DNA of 64,000 nucleotides from JASLDZ01 sp965199975 (GTDB lineage Bacteria > Pseudomonadota > Alphaproteobacteria > Caulobacterales > Caulobacteraceae): assembly GCA_965199975.1 (NCBI GenBank), contig OZ241340.1, forward strand, positions 1,488,001 to 1,552,000, given 5' to 3'. Below, one piece after another: positions 36,167 to 44,811 of this stretch (position 1 is the stretch's first letter; each line of letters starts with the position of its first letter). The notes beneath the pieces were generated by a model. The model worked only from the letters and a program-made list of their open reading frames with translations, did not search any database and was not told the origin of the DNA. Position numbers and translations under genes: made by a program.

Positions 36167-36772
36167 CTAGGGCGACCGCGCGTCAGCTCGCGACCCGTTC
36201 TGCGCGTCGACCACTGCGGCGTGCTCGAGATCGCCCTTGGGTCGCGTGTCGCGGGCGCGATCACGCATGCCCTCCGGCTCGTTCTTGAGCACGCTGACCT
36301 TGCCGGATCGCTCGCGCACCGCCAGCCGCACTTCGGAGACGTCGGTGGCGCCGGCGCTGCGCAGCACCTCCTCGAAATCGCCCTTGCTTATGCCTTCGCG
36401 GCGCAGCACGGCGGCGTTCGCCACGCCGTCCTTCACCAGTATGGCCGTGCGCCCCTTCATCGCCGCGCCGGCCAGGTGCGAATAGACGCCCAGTCGGATC
36501 AGGGCGGCGTGCACGCCCACCATCAGCGCGCTGGCGACCAGGGTGGGGATGAGCTGCGCCGACCCCGAGATCGAGCGGCTGAGATTGGAGCCCAGGATGA
36601 TGGACACCACGATGTCCAGCGGCGAGGCGCGGCTGAAGGTGCGCGGGCCCGCCAGGCGGATCAGCAGCAGGCCCGCGGCGAAGACCACCAGCGCGCGCAC
36701 GCACATCTGCCACCAGGCGATGTGGACGGCGTCGGCGGTGTAGAGGCCTCGCCAGAGGTCCTCGTGGGCCAC
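36167..36772 (-). CDS. DUF421-family membrane protein (YetF-like)
   Basis: 201 residues. Three N-terminal membrane helices (VRALVVFAAGLLLIRLAG; LDIVVSIILGSNL; LVASALMVGVHAALIRLG) are followed by the cytoplasmic DUF421 domain (GRTAILVKDGVANAAVLRRE, ISKGDFEEVLRSAGATDVSE, VRLAVRERSGKVSVL) and a charged tail. YetF homologues affect germination or membrane stress in Bacillus; the function in Proteobacteria is not settled. The stop of msrB upstream is 1 nt from its start, so they are probably one operon. Confidence 0.8.
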   Translation of the reverse strand: MAHEDLWRGLYTADAVHIAWWQMCVRALVVFAAGLLLIRLAGPRTFSRASPLDIVVSIILGSNLSRSISGSAQLIPTLVASALMVGVHAALIRLGVYSHLAGAAMKGRTAILVKDGVANAAVLRREGISKGDFEEVLRSAGATDVSEVRLAVRERSGKVSVLKNEPEGMRDRARDTRPKGDLEHAAVVDAQNGSRADARSP

Positions 36773-36773
36773 C

Positions 36774-37286
36774 TCAGTCGCCGTTGGCAGCGCCGAGATC
36801 GGCCTCGCCGCGATGCAGCGGATCGGGGAAGGGCGAGCCCTCGGGCGTGAAGGTCAGCGCCACCGAGTTGATGCAGTAGCGCAGGCCGGTGGGCGGCGGC
36901 CCGTCGGGGAAGACGTGGCCCTGGTGGCTTTCGCAACGCGCGCAGCGGATCTCGGTGCGCACCATGCCGTAGGCGCGGTCCTGCACGAAGGTGACGTGCG
37001 CCTGATCATAGGGGGCGGTGAAGGAGGGCCAGCCCGTGCCGCTCTCGAACTTGCCGCCGGAGCGGAACAGCGGCAGGCCGCACAGCCGGCAGTCGTAGGC
37101 GCCGGCCTCCTTGTTCTCCGTCAGGAGGCCGCAGAAGGGCGCCTCGGTGCCGTGCTTGAGCAGCACATCCGCCTCCTCGCCTGTCAGGCCGGCCTCCAGT
37201 TCGCGCCGCTCGGCGGGGGAGGGGGGCGAGAGGTCGAATCCCGAGGGCGAGCGGACGACGGGATCGGCGGTGGCGGCGTCTGTCAT
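36774..37286 (-). CDS. msrB: Peptide-methionine (R)-S-oxide reductase
   Basis: 170 residues. It reduces the R form of oxidised Met in proteins. The two zinc CxxC pairs are Cys66/Cys69 (CRLCG) and Cys115/Cys118 (CARC); the catalytic Cys138 sits in RYCINSVAL. GTGWPSF is the usual substrate-pocket segment. The N-terminal 40 residues before LKHGTE are longer than in minimal MsrB, without a recognisable signal peptide. ATG 37286. Confidence 0.93.
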   Translation of the reverse strand: MTDAATADPVVRSPSGFDLSPPSPAERRELEAGLTGEEADVLLKHGTEAPFCGLLTENKEAGAYDCRLCGLPLFRSGGKFESGTGWPSFTAPYDQAHVTFVQDRAYGMVRTEIRCARCESHQGHVFPDGPPPTGLRYCINSVALTFTPEGSPFPDPLHRGEADLGAANGD

Positions 37287-37357
37287 GGCGAACTCCTTGC
37301 GAGCTGAACCGGAGGGCTTCGCGCCGGTTCCCCCCGCTCGGGCTCGGGCGCGGCCTC

Positions 37358-38506
37358 TCAGGCGGCGAGTGCGCGGCGCACGGCCTGGGCGATACGCTGC
37401 TGGGTCGGTGGGTCCAGGTCGGCGTGCATGGGCAGGCTCATCACCACCTCCGCCTTGGCCTCGGTGACGGGAAGGCCGCCGGGCGCCAGCGGATAGGCGC
37501 CGTACGCCGTCTGCCGGTGGATCGGGCGGGGATAGTAGGCGGCGGTGGGGACGCCTTCGGCCCGCAGCGACGCCATCAGCGCGTCGCGCGCCGCGGCGCC
37601 GCCGGGAACCTCGACGGTGTATTGCGCCCAGGTGGAGACGCCGCCCTCGATCACCGTCGGCGTGCGGACCACGCCGGCCAGAAGCTCGGCGTAGCGGTCG
37701 GCGGCGGCGTTGCGGGCGGCGATCTCGGCGGGGAAGGCGTCGAGCTTCTCCAGGAGGATCGCGGCCTGCATCGTGTCCAGCCGGCTGTTCATGCCGATGC
37801 GCACGTTGTCGTACTTGTCGGTCCCCGCGCCATGGTTGCGTAACGAGACCAGCACCGCGTGCAGCGCGGCGTCGTCGGTCAGGACGCCGCCGCCGTCGCC
37901 GTAGGCGCCGAGCGGCTTGGCGGGGAAGAAGGAGGTGGTCGCCACGTCGCACCAGCTCAGCGGATGGCGCCCGTGAAGGGTGGAGCCGAAGCCCTGAGCG
38001 GAGTCGGCGATCAGCTTGAGCCCGTGGCGACCGCAGAGGTCGGCGATCGCGGGATAGTCGGCCGGCTGGCCGAACAGGTCGACGGCGATCACGACCGCGG
38101 GCTTCAGCCGCCCCTGCGCGATCACGGCCGCGATCGCCGCCTCCAGGCTGGCCGGGTCGAGATTGTAGGTGTCCGGTAGGATGTCGACGAAGACCGGCGT
38201 GGCGCCCGTCCAGGGCACGACCTCGGCGGTGGCCGCGAAGCTGAACGACGGGCAGAACACCGCGTCGCCCGGCCCGATCCCCCAGGCGATCAGCGGCAGC
38301 ACCAGCGCATCGGTGCCGTTGGCGCAGGAGAGCACGTGCGCCGCGCCGCCGAAGTCGCCCAGCTGGCGCTCGAACGCACCCACCTCGGGCCCCATGATGA
38401 ACTGGCCATGCTCGAGCACGCGCCCGATCGCGGCGTCGATGCCGACGCCCAGACGGCGCCGTTGGGCGGCGAGGTCGATGAAGGCCATGGGGGGGGAGCC
38501 GGTCAT
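37358..38506 (-). CDS. DegT/DnrJ/EryC1/StrS-family sugar aminotransferase
   Basis: 382 residues from ATG 38506 (ATG 38488, MAFIDLAAQ, is an equally likely start). PLP-dependent enzymes of this family aminate nucleotide-linked keto-sugars for polysaccharides, O-antigen or glycosylation. Visible are CANGTDALVLPLIAWGIGPG, the PLP-binding Asp strand VVIAVDLFGQPADYP, the Lys in SFFPAKPLGAYGDGG, and the closing SLPMHADLDPPTQQRIAQAV. No other nucleotide-sugar gene is adjacent, so the pathway is not visible here. Confidence 0.88.
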   Translation of the reverse strand: MTGSPPMAFIDLAAQRRRLGVGIDAAIGRVLEHGQFIMGPEVGAFERQLGDFGGAAHVLSCANGTDALVLPLIAWGIGPGDAVFCPSFSFAATAEVVPWTGATPVFVDILPDTYNLDPASLEAAIAAVIAQGRLKPAVVIAVDLFGQPADYPAIADLCGRHGLKLIADSAQGFGSTLHGRHPLSWCDVATTSFFPAKPLGAYGDGGGVLTDDAALHAVLVSLRNHGAGTDKYDNVRIGMNSRLDTMQAAILLEKLDAFPAEIAARNAAADRYAELLAGVVRTPTVIEGGVSTWAQYTVEVPGGAAARDALMASLRAEGVPTAAYYPRPIHRQTAYGAYPLAPGGLPVTEAKAEVVMSLPMHADLDPPTQQRIAQAVRRALAA

Positions 38507-38646
38507 GGCGGCCGCCTCTAGCAGGGGCGCGCCGCCTTCGGGAGACACGAGCCGTTTCCCCCTGTTTCGGCATCGATCAGGAGAGGACTTGCCTCGCAGG
38601 CCCGGCTGCGGCGTAAAGGCGGTCTCCGTTCGCGAGGCCTGACGCA

Positions 38647-40584
38647 ATGCCGTTCCCGATCGCCGCCGCGCTTGCGGCCGCCGCCCTCGTCGCCCCCGGC
38701 GTCGCGCCCAAGGCGATCCCCGTTTCGGAACGGGTGCACGGCTATGGCGACCTCGCGCTCTCGCCCGCCGCCGACCAGGTCGCTGCGGTGGAGGAGACGC
38801 AGGCTGAGGGAGCCGCCGCGACGGCGCCTCGGCATGGCGTGATCACGGTGCGCGCCGTGGCGGACGGGCGCGTGCTGCGCCGCCTCGATCCCTGCGCCGT
38901 CTGCAGCTACGCCGGGCTGGCCTTCTCTCCCGATGGTGCGAGCCTGGCCTTCGTCGCCACGGACCGCGCGGCGGGCGCGGCCGTGCTCGACGTCGCGCGC
39001 GGGTCGGCGGTGCGCGCCGTGGCCACCGTGAAGGGGACGGCCTCCACACCGCGCTGGTCGCCCGACGGGCGCACCCTGGCGCTCCTGGCCACGCCTGGCG
39101 CGCGCAAGGCGGCGGGTGCGGTGCAGGCCGGCGTGCCCCAGGTGGGCGAGATCGGCGTCGAGAGCGACGAGCAGCGGCTGGCGGTGGTTCCGGTCGCGGG
39201 CGGCGAGCTGCGCTTCGTCTCCCCGGCCGACACCTACGTGTATGAATACGGCTGGACGCCGGACGGGCGCGGCTTCGCGGCCACCGCCGCCAAGGGGAAC
39301 GGGGACGACAACTGGTGGGTGGCGCGCCTCGTCGCCTACAGCGTCGAAGGCGCGCCCGAGCGGGTGATCGCCGCGCCGAAGATGCAGATGAACTTCCCGC
39401 GCGTATCCCCCGACGGGCGCGAGGTGATCTTCATCGGCGGCCTGATGAGCGACTTCGGTTCGGTCGGCGGCGACGTGTACGTCGCGCCCATCGGCGGGGG
39501 CGCGCCGCGCGACCTCACGCCCGGTTTCCGCGGCACCTTCACCTCGGTGAGCTGGACGGGCGCACGCCCGGTCGCCACCGCCCTCATCGTCGACCGCGCG
39601 GCGCTCGCCGAGCTCGATCCGGCCGGCGGCGCGCCGCGGATCGCCTGGTCGCAGCCGGTCTCGATCGCCGCCGGCGACGGGCATGCGGCCTTCAGCGCGG
39701 ACGGCGCGGCGGCGGCGTTCGTGGCGCAGGACTACGAGCACGCGCCGTATGTGGTGGCGGGCGCGCTCGCGGCCCCGCGGGCGATCACCCACGACAACGA
39801 CGCCTTGCCCGCGCACGTGCGCGCCCGCTCGCTCACCTGGCGCAACGACAATCTCGAGGTGCAGGGCTGGCTCGTCGAGCCGCTGGGCGCGTCCGCGGCG
39901 CCACGGCCCATGATGGTGGAGGTTCACGGCGGCCCCGCCGCGGCGGCCACGCCGCGCTACGTGTCGGCCGCGCGCCTCTCGGGCGTGCTGGGCCACGGCT
40001 ACGCCATGCTTGAGCCCAATCCGCGCGGCTCCTACGGCCAGGGCGAGGCCTTCACCCGCGCCAACGTGCGCGATTTCGGCGGCGGCGACCTGCGCGACAT
40101 CCTGGCCGGCGTCGACGCGGCGGCGGCCACGGGGGGGATCGACGCCAAGCGCATCGGCATCATGGGCGTGAGCTACGGGGGCTTCATGACCCTGTACGCC
40201 TCAACCCACACCGACCGCTTCAAGGCCGGCGTGGCCGGTGCGGGCATAGCCGACTGGTACAGCTACTACGGGCAGAACGGCATCCACCAGTGGATGCTGC
40301 CGTTCTTCGGCGCCACCGCCTACGACGACCCGCAGCTCTACCTGCGCCTCTCGCCGATCTGGACGATCAAGCAGGCCAAGCAGCCCACCTTCATCTGGGT
40401 GGGCGAGCGCGACATCGAGTGCCCGCCGGCCCAATCGGTCGAGTTGTTCAACGGCCTGAAGGAGATGCATGTGCCCACCAGCCTGGTCATCTATCCCGGC
40501 GAGGGCCACGGCGTGCGCCAGCCCGATCACGTGGCCGACGTGAACCGCCGCACGCTGGAATGGCTCGACCGCTACATGCGCTGA
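38647..40584 (+). CDS. S9-family (prolyl oligopeptidase/DPP-like) serine peptidase
   Basis: 645 residues. An N-terminal signal peptide (about 1-21) points to the periplasm. Residues about 30-370 form a beta-propeller of WD40/TolB-like repeats (LAFSPDGASLAFVATD, RWSPDGRTLALLA). The catalytic domain has the nucleophile Ser509 in GVSYGGFM, Asp589 in GERDIEC and His621 in GEGHGVRQPDH. Family members release dipeptides or N-acylated residues from peptides up to about 30 residues. A 7-bp GC-rich hairpin follows the gene. Confidence 0.92.
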   Translation: MPFPIAAALAAAALVAPGVAPKAIPVSERVHGYGDLALSPAADQVAAVEETQAEGAAATAPRHGVITVRAVADGRVLRRLDPCAVCSYAGLAFSPDGASLAFVATDRAAGAAVLDVARGSAVRAVATVKGTASTPRWSPDGRTLALLATPGARKAAGAVQAGVPQVGEIGVESDEQRLAVVPVAGGELRFVSPADTYVYEYGWTPDGRGFAATAAKGNGDDNWWVARLVAYSVEGAPERVIAAPKMQMNFPRVSPDGREVIFIGGLMSDFGSVGGDVYVAPIGGGAPRDLTPGFRGTFTSVSWTGARPVATALIVDRAALAELDPAGGAPRIAWSQPVSIAAGDGHAAFSADGAAAAFVAQDYEHAPYVVAGALAAPRAITHDNDALPAHVRARSLTWRNDNLEVQGWLVEPLGASAAPRPMMVEVHGGPAAAATPRYVSAARLSGVLGHGYAMLEPNPRGSYGQGEAFTRANVRDFGGGDLRDILAGVDAAAATGGIDAKRIGIMGVSYGGFMTLYASTHTDRFKAGVAGAGIADWYSYYGQNGIHQWMLPFFGATAYDDPQLYLRLSPIWTIKQAKQPTFIWVGERDIECPPAQSVELFNGLKEMHVPTSLVIYPGEGHGVRQPDHVADVNRRTLEWLDRYMR

Positions 40585-40597
40585 ACCCGCGATCCGC

Positions 40598-40618
40598 ATC
40601 CCCGCGGAAACCGGGGAT
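40598..40618 (+). terminator. Hairpin after the S9 peptidase gene
   Basis: ATCCCCG (40598-40604) and CGGGGAT (40612-40618) form a perfect 7-bp stem with a 7-base loop, 14 bp after the stop codon. Only two T residues are found near its 3' side, so it is weak as an intrinsic terminator. Confidence 0.45.
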
Positions 40619-40682
40619 TCACGACTTGACGCCAAGCTTGTCTGAGACGGGGAGCCGCTGAGCGGCGCGGGGTCACGACCAC

Positions 40683-41777
40683 ATGGAAGACGGCGCCCAG
40701 GGGCTTGGCTCCAAGCTCGACGCCTTGGCCGCGCTCGCTTCGGAGCCCTGCAGCATCCGGCGCCGCGAGTACCTGCGCGACGTCACCGACCTCTTCTTCG
40801 CGCCCGTGCCGCCGCCGCCGCAGGTCACGGCCCTGTTCGAGAGCGCGCTGGAGAAGATGACCGACGCGCTGGAGGTCGAGCTGCGCGCCGAACTGGCTGC
40901 GCGGCTGGCCCCCGCCGCCTCTGCGCCGCAGCGTCTCGTCAGCCGTCTCTTGGCCGACGACGAGGATGTCGTGGCCCGGCCGATCCTGGCCCGAGCGCCG
41001 CATCTGTCCGAAGCCGACCTGCTGAGCGCGGTGACGGTCGGCGGGCAGGACCGCCTGCGCGCCGCGGCGCGCCGCAGCGACCTGACCGAATCAGTCTCCG
41101 ACCGCATCGTCGAGCGGGGCGATGACGAGACCCTCGGCGTGCTGGTGGCCAATCCCTCGGCGCCGCTGTCACGCGGGGCGTGCGAGGCGGTGGTCGACCG
41201 GGCGCTGGCCACCCCCGGCCTGCATGCCGCGGTGGTGGCGCGCGAGACCCTGCCGCTCGACCTGCTCAACGAGATGTACTTCAACGTCGAGGCGCGCCTG
41301 CGCGAGCGCATCACCGCCTGCAACGCCCGGGTCGACCCGGCGCTGCTGGAGGAGGCGCTGCGCACCAGTCGCACGCGCATGGCCACGCGTACGGGCGCCC
41401 TGCCGGCGGACTACGAGGCGGCGGTGGCGGCGGTCGGCAGGCTGGGCGGGCGCGGGCCGATCCCGGCGCAGACGCTCGTCGAGTTCGTGCGCGCCAACGA
41501 GCCGACGCGCTTCCTCGTGGCCCTCGCCAAGAGCGCCGAACTGGATTTCGAGACGGTGCGCCGGGTGCACGCGCGGCGCGACTTCGACGCGCTGATCCTG
41601 ATCTGCCGCGCCACAGGCTACGACGTGGCGCTGTTCCGTACGCTGGCGTTGCTGCTGGGGCCTGGCCCCGAATCGCCCGTCATCGCGCTCGTGCAGCGCT
41701 ACACCGAGCTCGATCCCGAGGCGGCGCGACGCGTGCTGAGGTTCTGGAAGGTCCGCGCCACCGCCATGGCGGCCTGA
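40683..41777 (+). CDS. DUF2336-family protein
   Basis: 364 residues, soluble, Ala/Arg/Leu-rich helical repeats. Pieces such as RRREYLRDVTDLFF, RLLADDEDVVARPIL, LGVLVANPSAPLSRGACEAV and LILICRATGYDVALFRTLAL match the DUF2336 family, common in Alphaproteobacteria and of unknown function; the HEAT-like repeats suggest protein binding. The gene stands alone between the S9 peptidase and tRNA-Val, whose 3' end lies 26 bp beyond its stop. Confidence 0.78.
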   Translation: MEDGAQGLGSKLDALAALASEPCSIRRREYLRDVTDLFFAPVPPPPQVTALFESALEKMTDALEVELRAELAARLAPAASAPQRLVSRLLADDEDVVARPILARAPHLSEADLLSAVTVGGQDRLRAAARRSDLTESVSDRIVERGDDETLGVLVANPSAPLSRGACEAVVDRALATPGLHAAVVARETLPLDLLNEMYFNVEARLRERITACNARVDPALLEEALRTSRTRMATRTGALPADYEAAVAAVGRLGGRGPIPAQTLVEFVRANEPTRFLVALAKSAELDFETVRRVHARRDFDALILICRATGYDVALFRTLALLLGPGPESPVIALVQRYTELDPEAARRVLRFWKVRATAMAA

Positions 41778-41803
41778 AACGGCGGTCTGATCGGGGAGCG
41801 GGA

Positions 41804-41878
41804 TGGTGGACGCGGCAGGGATTGAACCTGCGACCCTTCGCGTGTGAAGCGAATGCTCTCCCGCTGAGCTACGCGTCC
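41804..41878 (-). tRNA. tRNA-Val, anticodon CAC
   Basis: On the minus strand the 5' acceptor strand GGACGCG pairs with CGCGTCC, followed by discriminator A and an encoded CCA. The D arm has AGCTCAGCGGGAGAGC, the anticodon arm TTCGC-TTCACAC-GCGAA has anticodon CAC, and the T loop has GGTTCAATCCC. It reads GUG codons, heavily used in this GC-rich genome. It lies 19 bp downstream of gph on the same strand and is possibly cotranscribed. Confidence 0.96.
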
Positions 41879-41897
41879 GAACTCCGGGGAGGGCGGC

Positions 41898-42623
41898 CTA
41901 TAGCGGAGGCGCCCCTGACCGACAAGACGGCGCCGACAAGGCGGTGCCGAGCAGACGCCTCGCGACCTCCGGCAGCTGATCGAAGTGGTCGATCACCGCA
42001 TCCGCGCCCAGCTCGGCCGCGGGCGTTTCGGTATAGCCGAAGCTCACCAGCACGACGGGGACGCCGGCGCCGCGCGCGGCCGCCACGTCGGGCGCGCTGT
42101 CGCCGACCATGAGGGCGCGCCCGGCGTCACCGCGGGCGTCAGCGACGGCGTGCAGCAGATGGCGCGGATCGGGCTTGCGCGCAGGCGCATCGTCGGCCCC
42201 CACCACGGCGGCGAAGTTCCCGGACAGGTCCAGCGCGTCCAGCAGGAGCCGCGCGTAGGCGCCGGGCTTGTTGGTGCAGACTGCGAGGCGTGCGCCGGCC
42301 GATCGCAGATCCCGCAGCGCCGCGACAACGCCGGGGTAGGGGCGGCTGTGGTCGGCGATGCAGCCGCGATAGGCGTCGAGGAAGCGCTGGAACAGCGCAT
42401 CGGCCCGCGCCGGGTCGATCTCGCGCCCGGCGTCAGCGAAGCCGCGCGCCAGCAGCACGCGTCCGCCCTGGCCGACCAGGTGGCGCGCCGCCGAGACGGG
42501 GACGCTCGGCAGGCCTTCGTCGGCCAGTACGACGTTGAGGGCGCCCACCAGGTCCGGCGCCGTGTCCACCAGCGTGCCGTCGAGGTCGAAGGCGATGGTG
42601 GCGCCGGTCAGGTCGAGGGGCAT
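41898..42623 (-). CDS. gph: Phosphoglycolate phosphatase (HAD family)
   Basis: 241 residues. It removes 2-phosphoglycolate, a product of oxidative DNA repair. HAD motifs: I, AFDLDGTLVDTAPDL with the nucleophile Asp; II, LAVCTNKPG; III, the Lys in RKPDP; IV, MVGDSAPD. The cap domain sits between motifs I and II, as in subfamily IA. ATG 42623. The last 20 residues (SAPSCRSGAPPL) are probably disordered. tRNA-Val follows on the same strand. Confidence 0.88.
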   Translation of the reverse strand: MPLDLTGATIAFDLDGTLVDTAPDLVGALNVVLADEGLPSVPVSAARHLVGQGGRVLLARGFADAGREIDPARADALFQRFLDAYRGCIADHSRPYPGVVAALRDLRSAGARLAVCTNKPGAYARLLLDALDLSGNFAAVVGADDAPARKPDPRHLLHAVADARGDAGRALMVGDSAPDVAAARGAGVPVVLVSFGYTETPAAELGADAVIDHFDQLPEVARRLLGTALSAPSCRSGAPPL

Positions 42624-42737
42624 GGCGGCGCGGGCGTCGCCGCCCGGGGGGTGGGTCGGCGCGTCGGTTTCGGCTAGATCGCGCCCGAGCGCAACGCGGC
42701 CCGCCGCACCCTTGCGCCCGCAGCCCCGGAGCCGCCC

Positions 42738-44078
42738 GTGACCGCCCGCGCCGCCGTGATCCTCGCCGCCGGACAGGGCACGCGCATGCGCTCGCCGCTG
42801 CCCAAGGTGCTGCACGAGGTCGGCCGGCGCACGCTCCTGGACCGCGCCATCGATGCGGCGCAGGCGGCGGGATGCGCGCGCGTGGTGGTGGTCTGCGGCC
42901 CTCACGCGCCGGCCGTCGCGGCGGCGGTGGAGGCGCGGCTGGGGGTCGAGGCGGTCGCGGTGCAGGATCCCCCGCTCGGCACCGCCCACGCGGTGTGCGC
43001 GGCGCAGGCGGCCCTCGCCGGGATCTCGGGCGACGTGCTGGTCACCACCGCCGACGCGCCGCTGATGGATGCGCAGGCGATCGCGCCCCTGTTCTCCGCC
43101 CGTGAGGCGGGCGCGGACCTCGCCGTCCTCGGCTTCGAGGCGGCGGACCCCGGAGCCTACGGCCGCCTGATCCTCGACCCGTCTGGCGGCCTCGACCGCA
43201 TCGTCGAGGCTAAGGACGCCTCCGCCGATGAGCTTCGGGTGCGCACGTGCAACTCGGGCGTGCTCGCTGCGCCGGCGGCGCTGCTCTTCGACCTTCTGCG
43301 CGAGGTGGGCGACGACAACGCCAAGCGCGAATTTTACCTGACCGACATCGTCGGCCTGGCGCGCAAGCGCGGCCTGCGCGTGGCCGCGCCCATGGCGGCG
43401 GAGCGGCAGGTGATGGGCGTCAACAGCCAGGCCGAGCTCGCCGCCGCCGAACACGCCTTCCAGCGAGGCCGCCGCGCCGAGCTGATGGCCGCCGGCGTCG
43501 CCATGCCCGCGCCCGATACCGTGATGCTGGCGTGGGACACCGAGGTCGGGCCCGGCGCCCGGATCGAACCCTGCGTGGTCTTCGGACCCGGCGTGCGGGT
43601 GGCGCATGGCGCGGTGATCGGCGCCTTCTCATGGCTGGAGCAGGCGCAGGTGGGGGAGGGCGCCCTCGTCGGCCCCTATGCGCGGTTGCGGCCCGGCGCG
43701 GTGGTCGGCGCGCGCGCGCACGTCGGCAATTTCGTCGAGCTTAAAAACGCAAGCCTGGGCGAGGGGGCCAAGGCCAATCACCTCGCCTACCTGGGCGACG
43801 GAGAGGTGGGCGCGGGCGCAAACATCGGCGCCGGGGTGATCTTCTGCAACTACGACGGCTTCCGGAAGCATCGCACCGTGGTGGGGGCGGGGGCCTTCGT
43901 CGGCTCCAACAGCGCGCTGGTGGCGCCTGTCACGGTCGGCGCAGGCGCCTACATCGGCTCCGGCTCGGTGGTGACGCGCGACGTTGAGCCCGATGCGCTT
44001 GCGCTGGAGCGTTCGCCGATGACCCTGAAGCCCGGCTGGGCCGCGGCCTTCCGCGCCCGCATGAGGAGCACGCCATGA
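42738..44078 (+). CDS. glmU: Bifunctional N-acetylglucosamine-1-P uridyltransferase / glucosamine-1-P acetyltransferase
   Basis: 446 residues from GTG 42738. It makes UDP-GlcNAc for peptidoglycan and LPS in two steps. The uridyltransferase half begins AAVILAAGQGTRMRSPLPKV, with the GTAHAV and ADAPLMD segments. The C-terminal half is a left-handed beta-helix of hexapeptide repeats (HVGNFVELKNASLGEGAKAN, then CNYDGFRKHRT, VGAGAYIGSGSVVTRDV). Its stop overlaps rpiA by ATGA, the first of several such overlaps in this operon. Confidence 0.94.
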   Translation: MTARAAVILAAGQGTRMRSPLPKVLHEVGRRTLLDRAIDAAQAAGCARVVVVCGPHAPAVAAAVEARLGVEAVAVQDPPLGTAHAVCAAQAALAGISGDVLVTTADAPLMDAQAIAPLFSAREAGADLAVLGFEAADPGAYGRLILDPSGGLDRIVEAKDASADELRVRTCNSGVLAAPAALLFDLLREVGDDNAKREFYLTDIVGLARKRGLRVAAPMAAERQVMGVNSQAELAAAEHAFQRGRRAELMAAGVAMPAPDTVMLAWDTEVGPGARIEPCVVFGPGVRVAHGAVIGAFSWLEQAQVGEGALVGPYARLRPGAVVGARAHVGNFVELKNASLGEGAKANHLAYLGDGEVGAGANIGAGVIFCNYDGFRKHRTVVGAGAFVGSNSALVAPVTVGAGAYIGSGSVVTRDVEPDALALERSPMTLKPGWAAAFRARMRSTP

Positions 44079-44788
44079 GCGCCGACGACGAGAAGCGCGC
44101 CGCAGGCGAGGCCGCTGCGGCCATGGTGCAGGGCGGCCACGTCGTCGGCCTTGGCACCGGCTCGACCGCCGCCTTCTTCGTGCGCGCCCTGGGTGCGCGG
44201 GCGAAGGCCGAGGCGCTGCACCTGCGCTGCGTGGCCACCTCGCAGGCGACCGCGGCCCTGGGCGCCGAGGTGGGGCTGCAGGTGCTCGACCTCGACGCGG
44301 TGGACGCCATCGACCTCACCATAGACGGGGCGGACGAGGTCGGCCCCGGGCTGAACCTCATCAAGGGCGGCGGCGCGGCGCTCCTGCGCGAGAAGCTGGT
44401 GTGGGAGGCGTCGCGCCGCTGCGTGGCCATCGCCGACGCCAGCAAGCGCGTGGCGGCGCTGGGGGCCTTCGGACTGCCCGTGGAGGTGGTCGCCTTCGGC
44501 CACCGCTCCACCGCCCGGCGGATCGTGACCGTGTTGCGCGAGCAGGGCTACGCGGCGGAGCCGGTGCTGCGCGTGGCCGCCGGCGCGCCGCTGGCCACCG
44601 ACAGCGGCGGGGTGATCTACGACCTGCCGCTCGGGGCCATCGCCGATCCGCCCGCGCTCGCGACCGCGCTGAAGGCGATCACCGGCGTCGTCGAGCACGG
44701 CCTCTTCATCGGCCTGGCCGCCGAGGCGCTGATCGCCACGCCCATCGGCGTGCAGCGGCTTGCGCCGCAGGACGCGGGCGCCCACTAA
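44075..44788 (+). CDS. rpiA: Ribose-5-phosphate isomerase A
   Basis: 237 residues. It interconverts ribose-5-P and ribulose-5-P in the pentose phosphate pathway. Family marks are VVGLGTGSTAAFFVRAL (phosphate loop), DLTIDGADEVGPGLNLIKGG with the catalytic Asp, and REKLVWEAS with the Lys of the active site. It starts inside the glmU stop (ATGA). The next gene, gor, uses NADPH, which the pentose pathway supplies. Confidence 0.93.
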   Translation: MSADDEKRAAGEAAAAMVQGGHVVGLGTGSTAAFFVRALGARAKAEALHLRCVATSQATAALGAEVGLQVLDLDAVDAIDLTIDGADEVGPGLNLIKGGGAALLREKLVWEASRRCVAIADASKRVAALGAFGLPVEVVAFGHRSTARRIVTVLREQGYAAEPVLRVAAGAPLATDSGGVIYDLPLGAIADPPALATALKAITGVVEHGLFIGLAAEALIATPIGVQRLAPQDAGAH

Positions 44789-44811
44789 ACGCGCCGCAAT
44801 CGGGAGCCTTC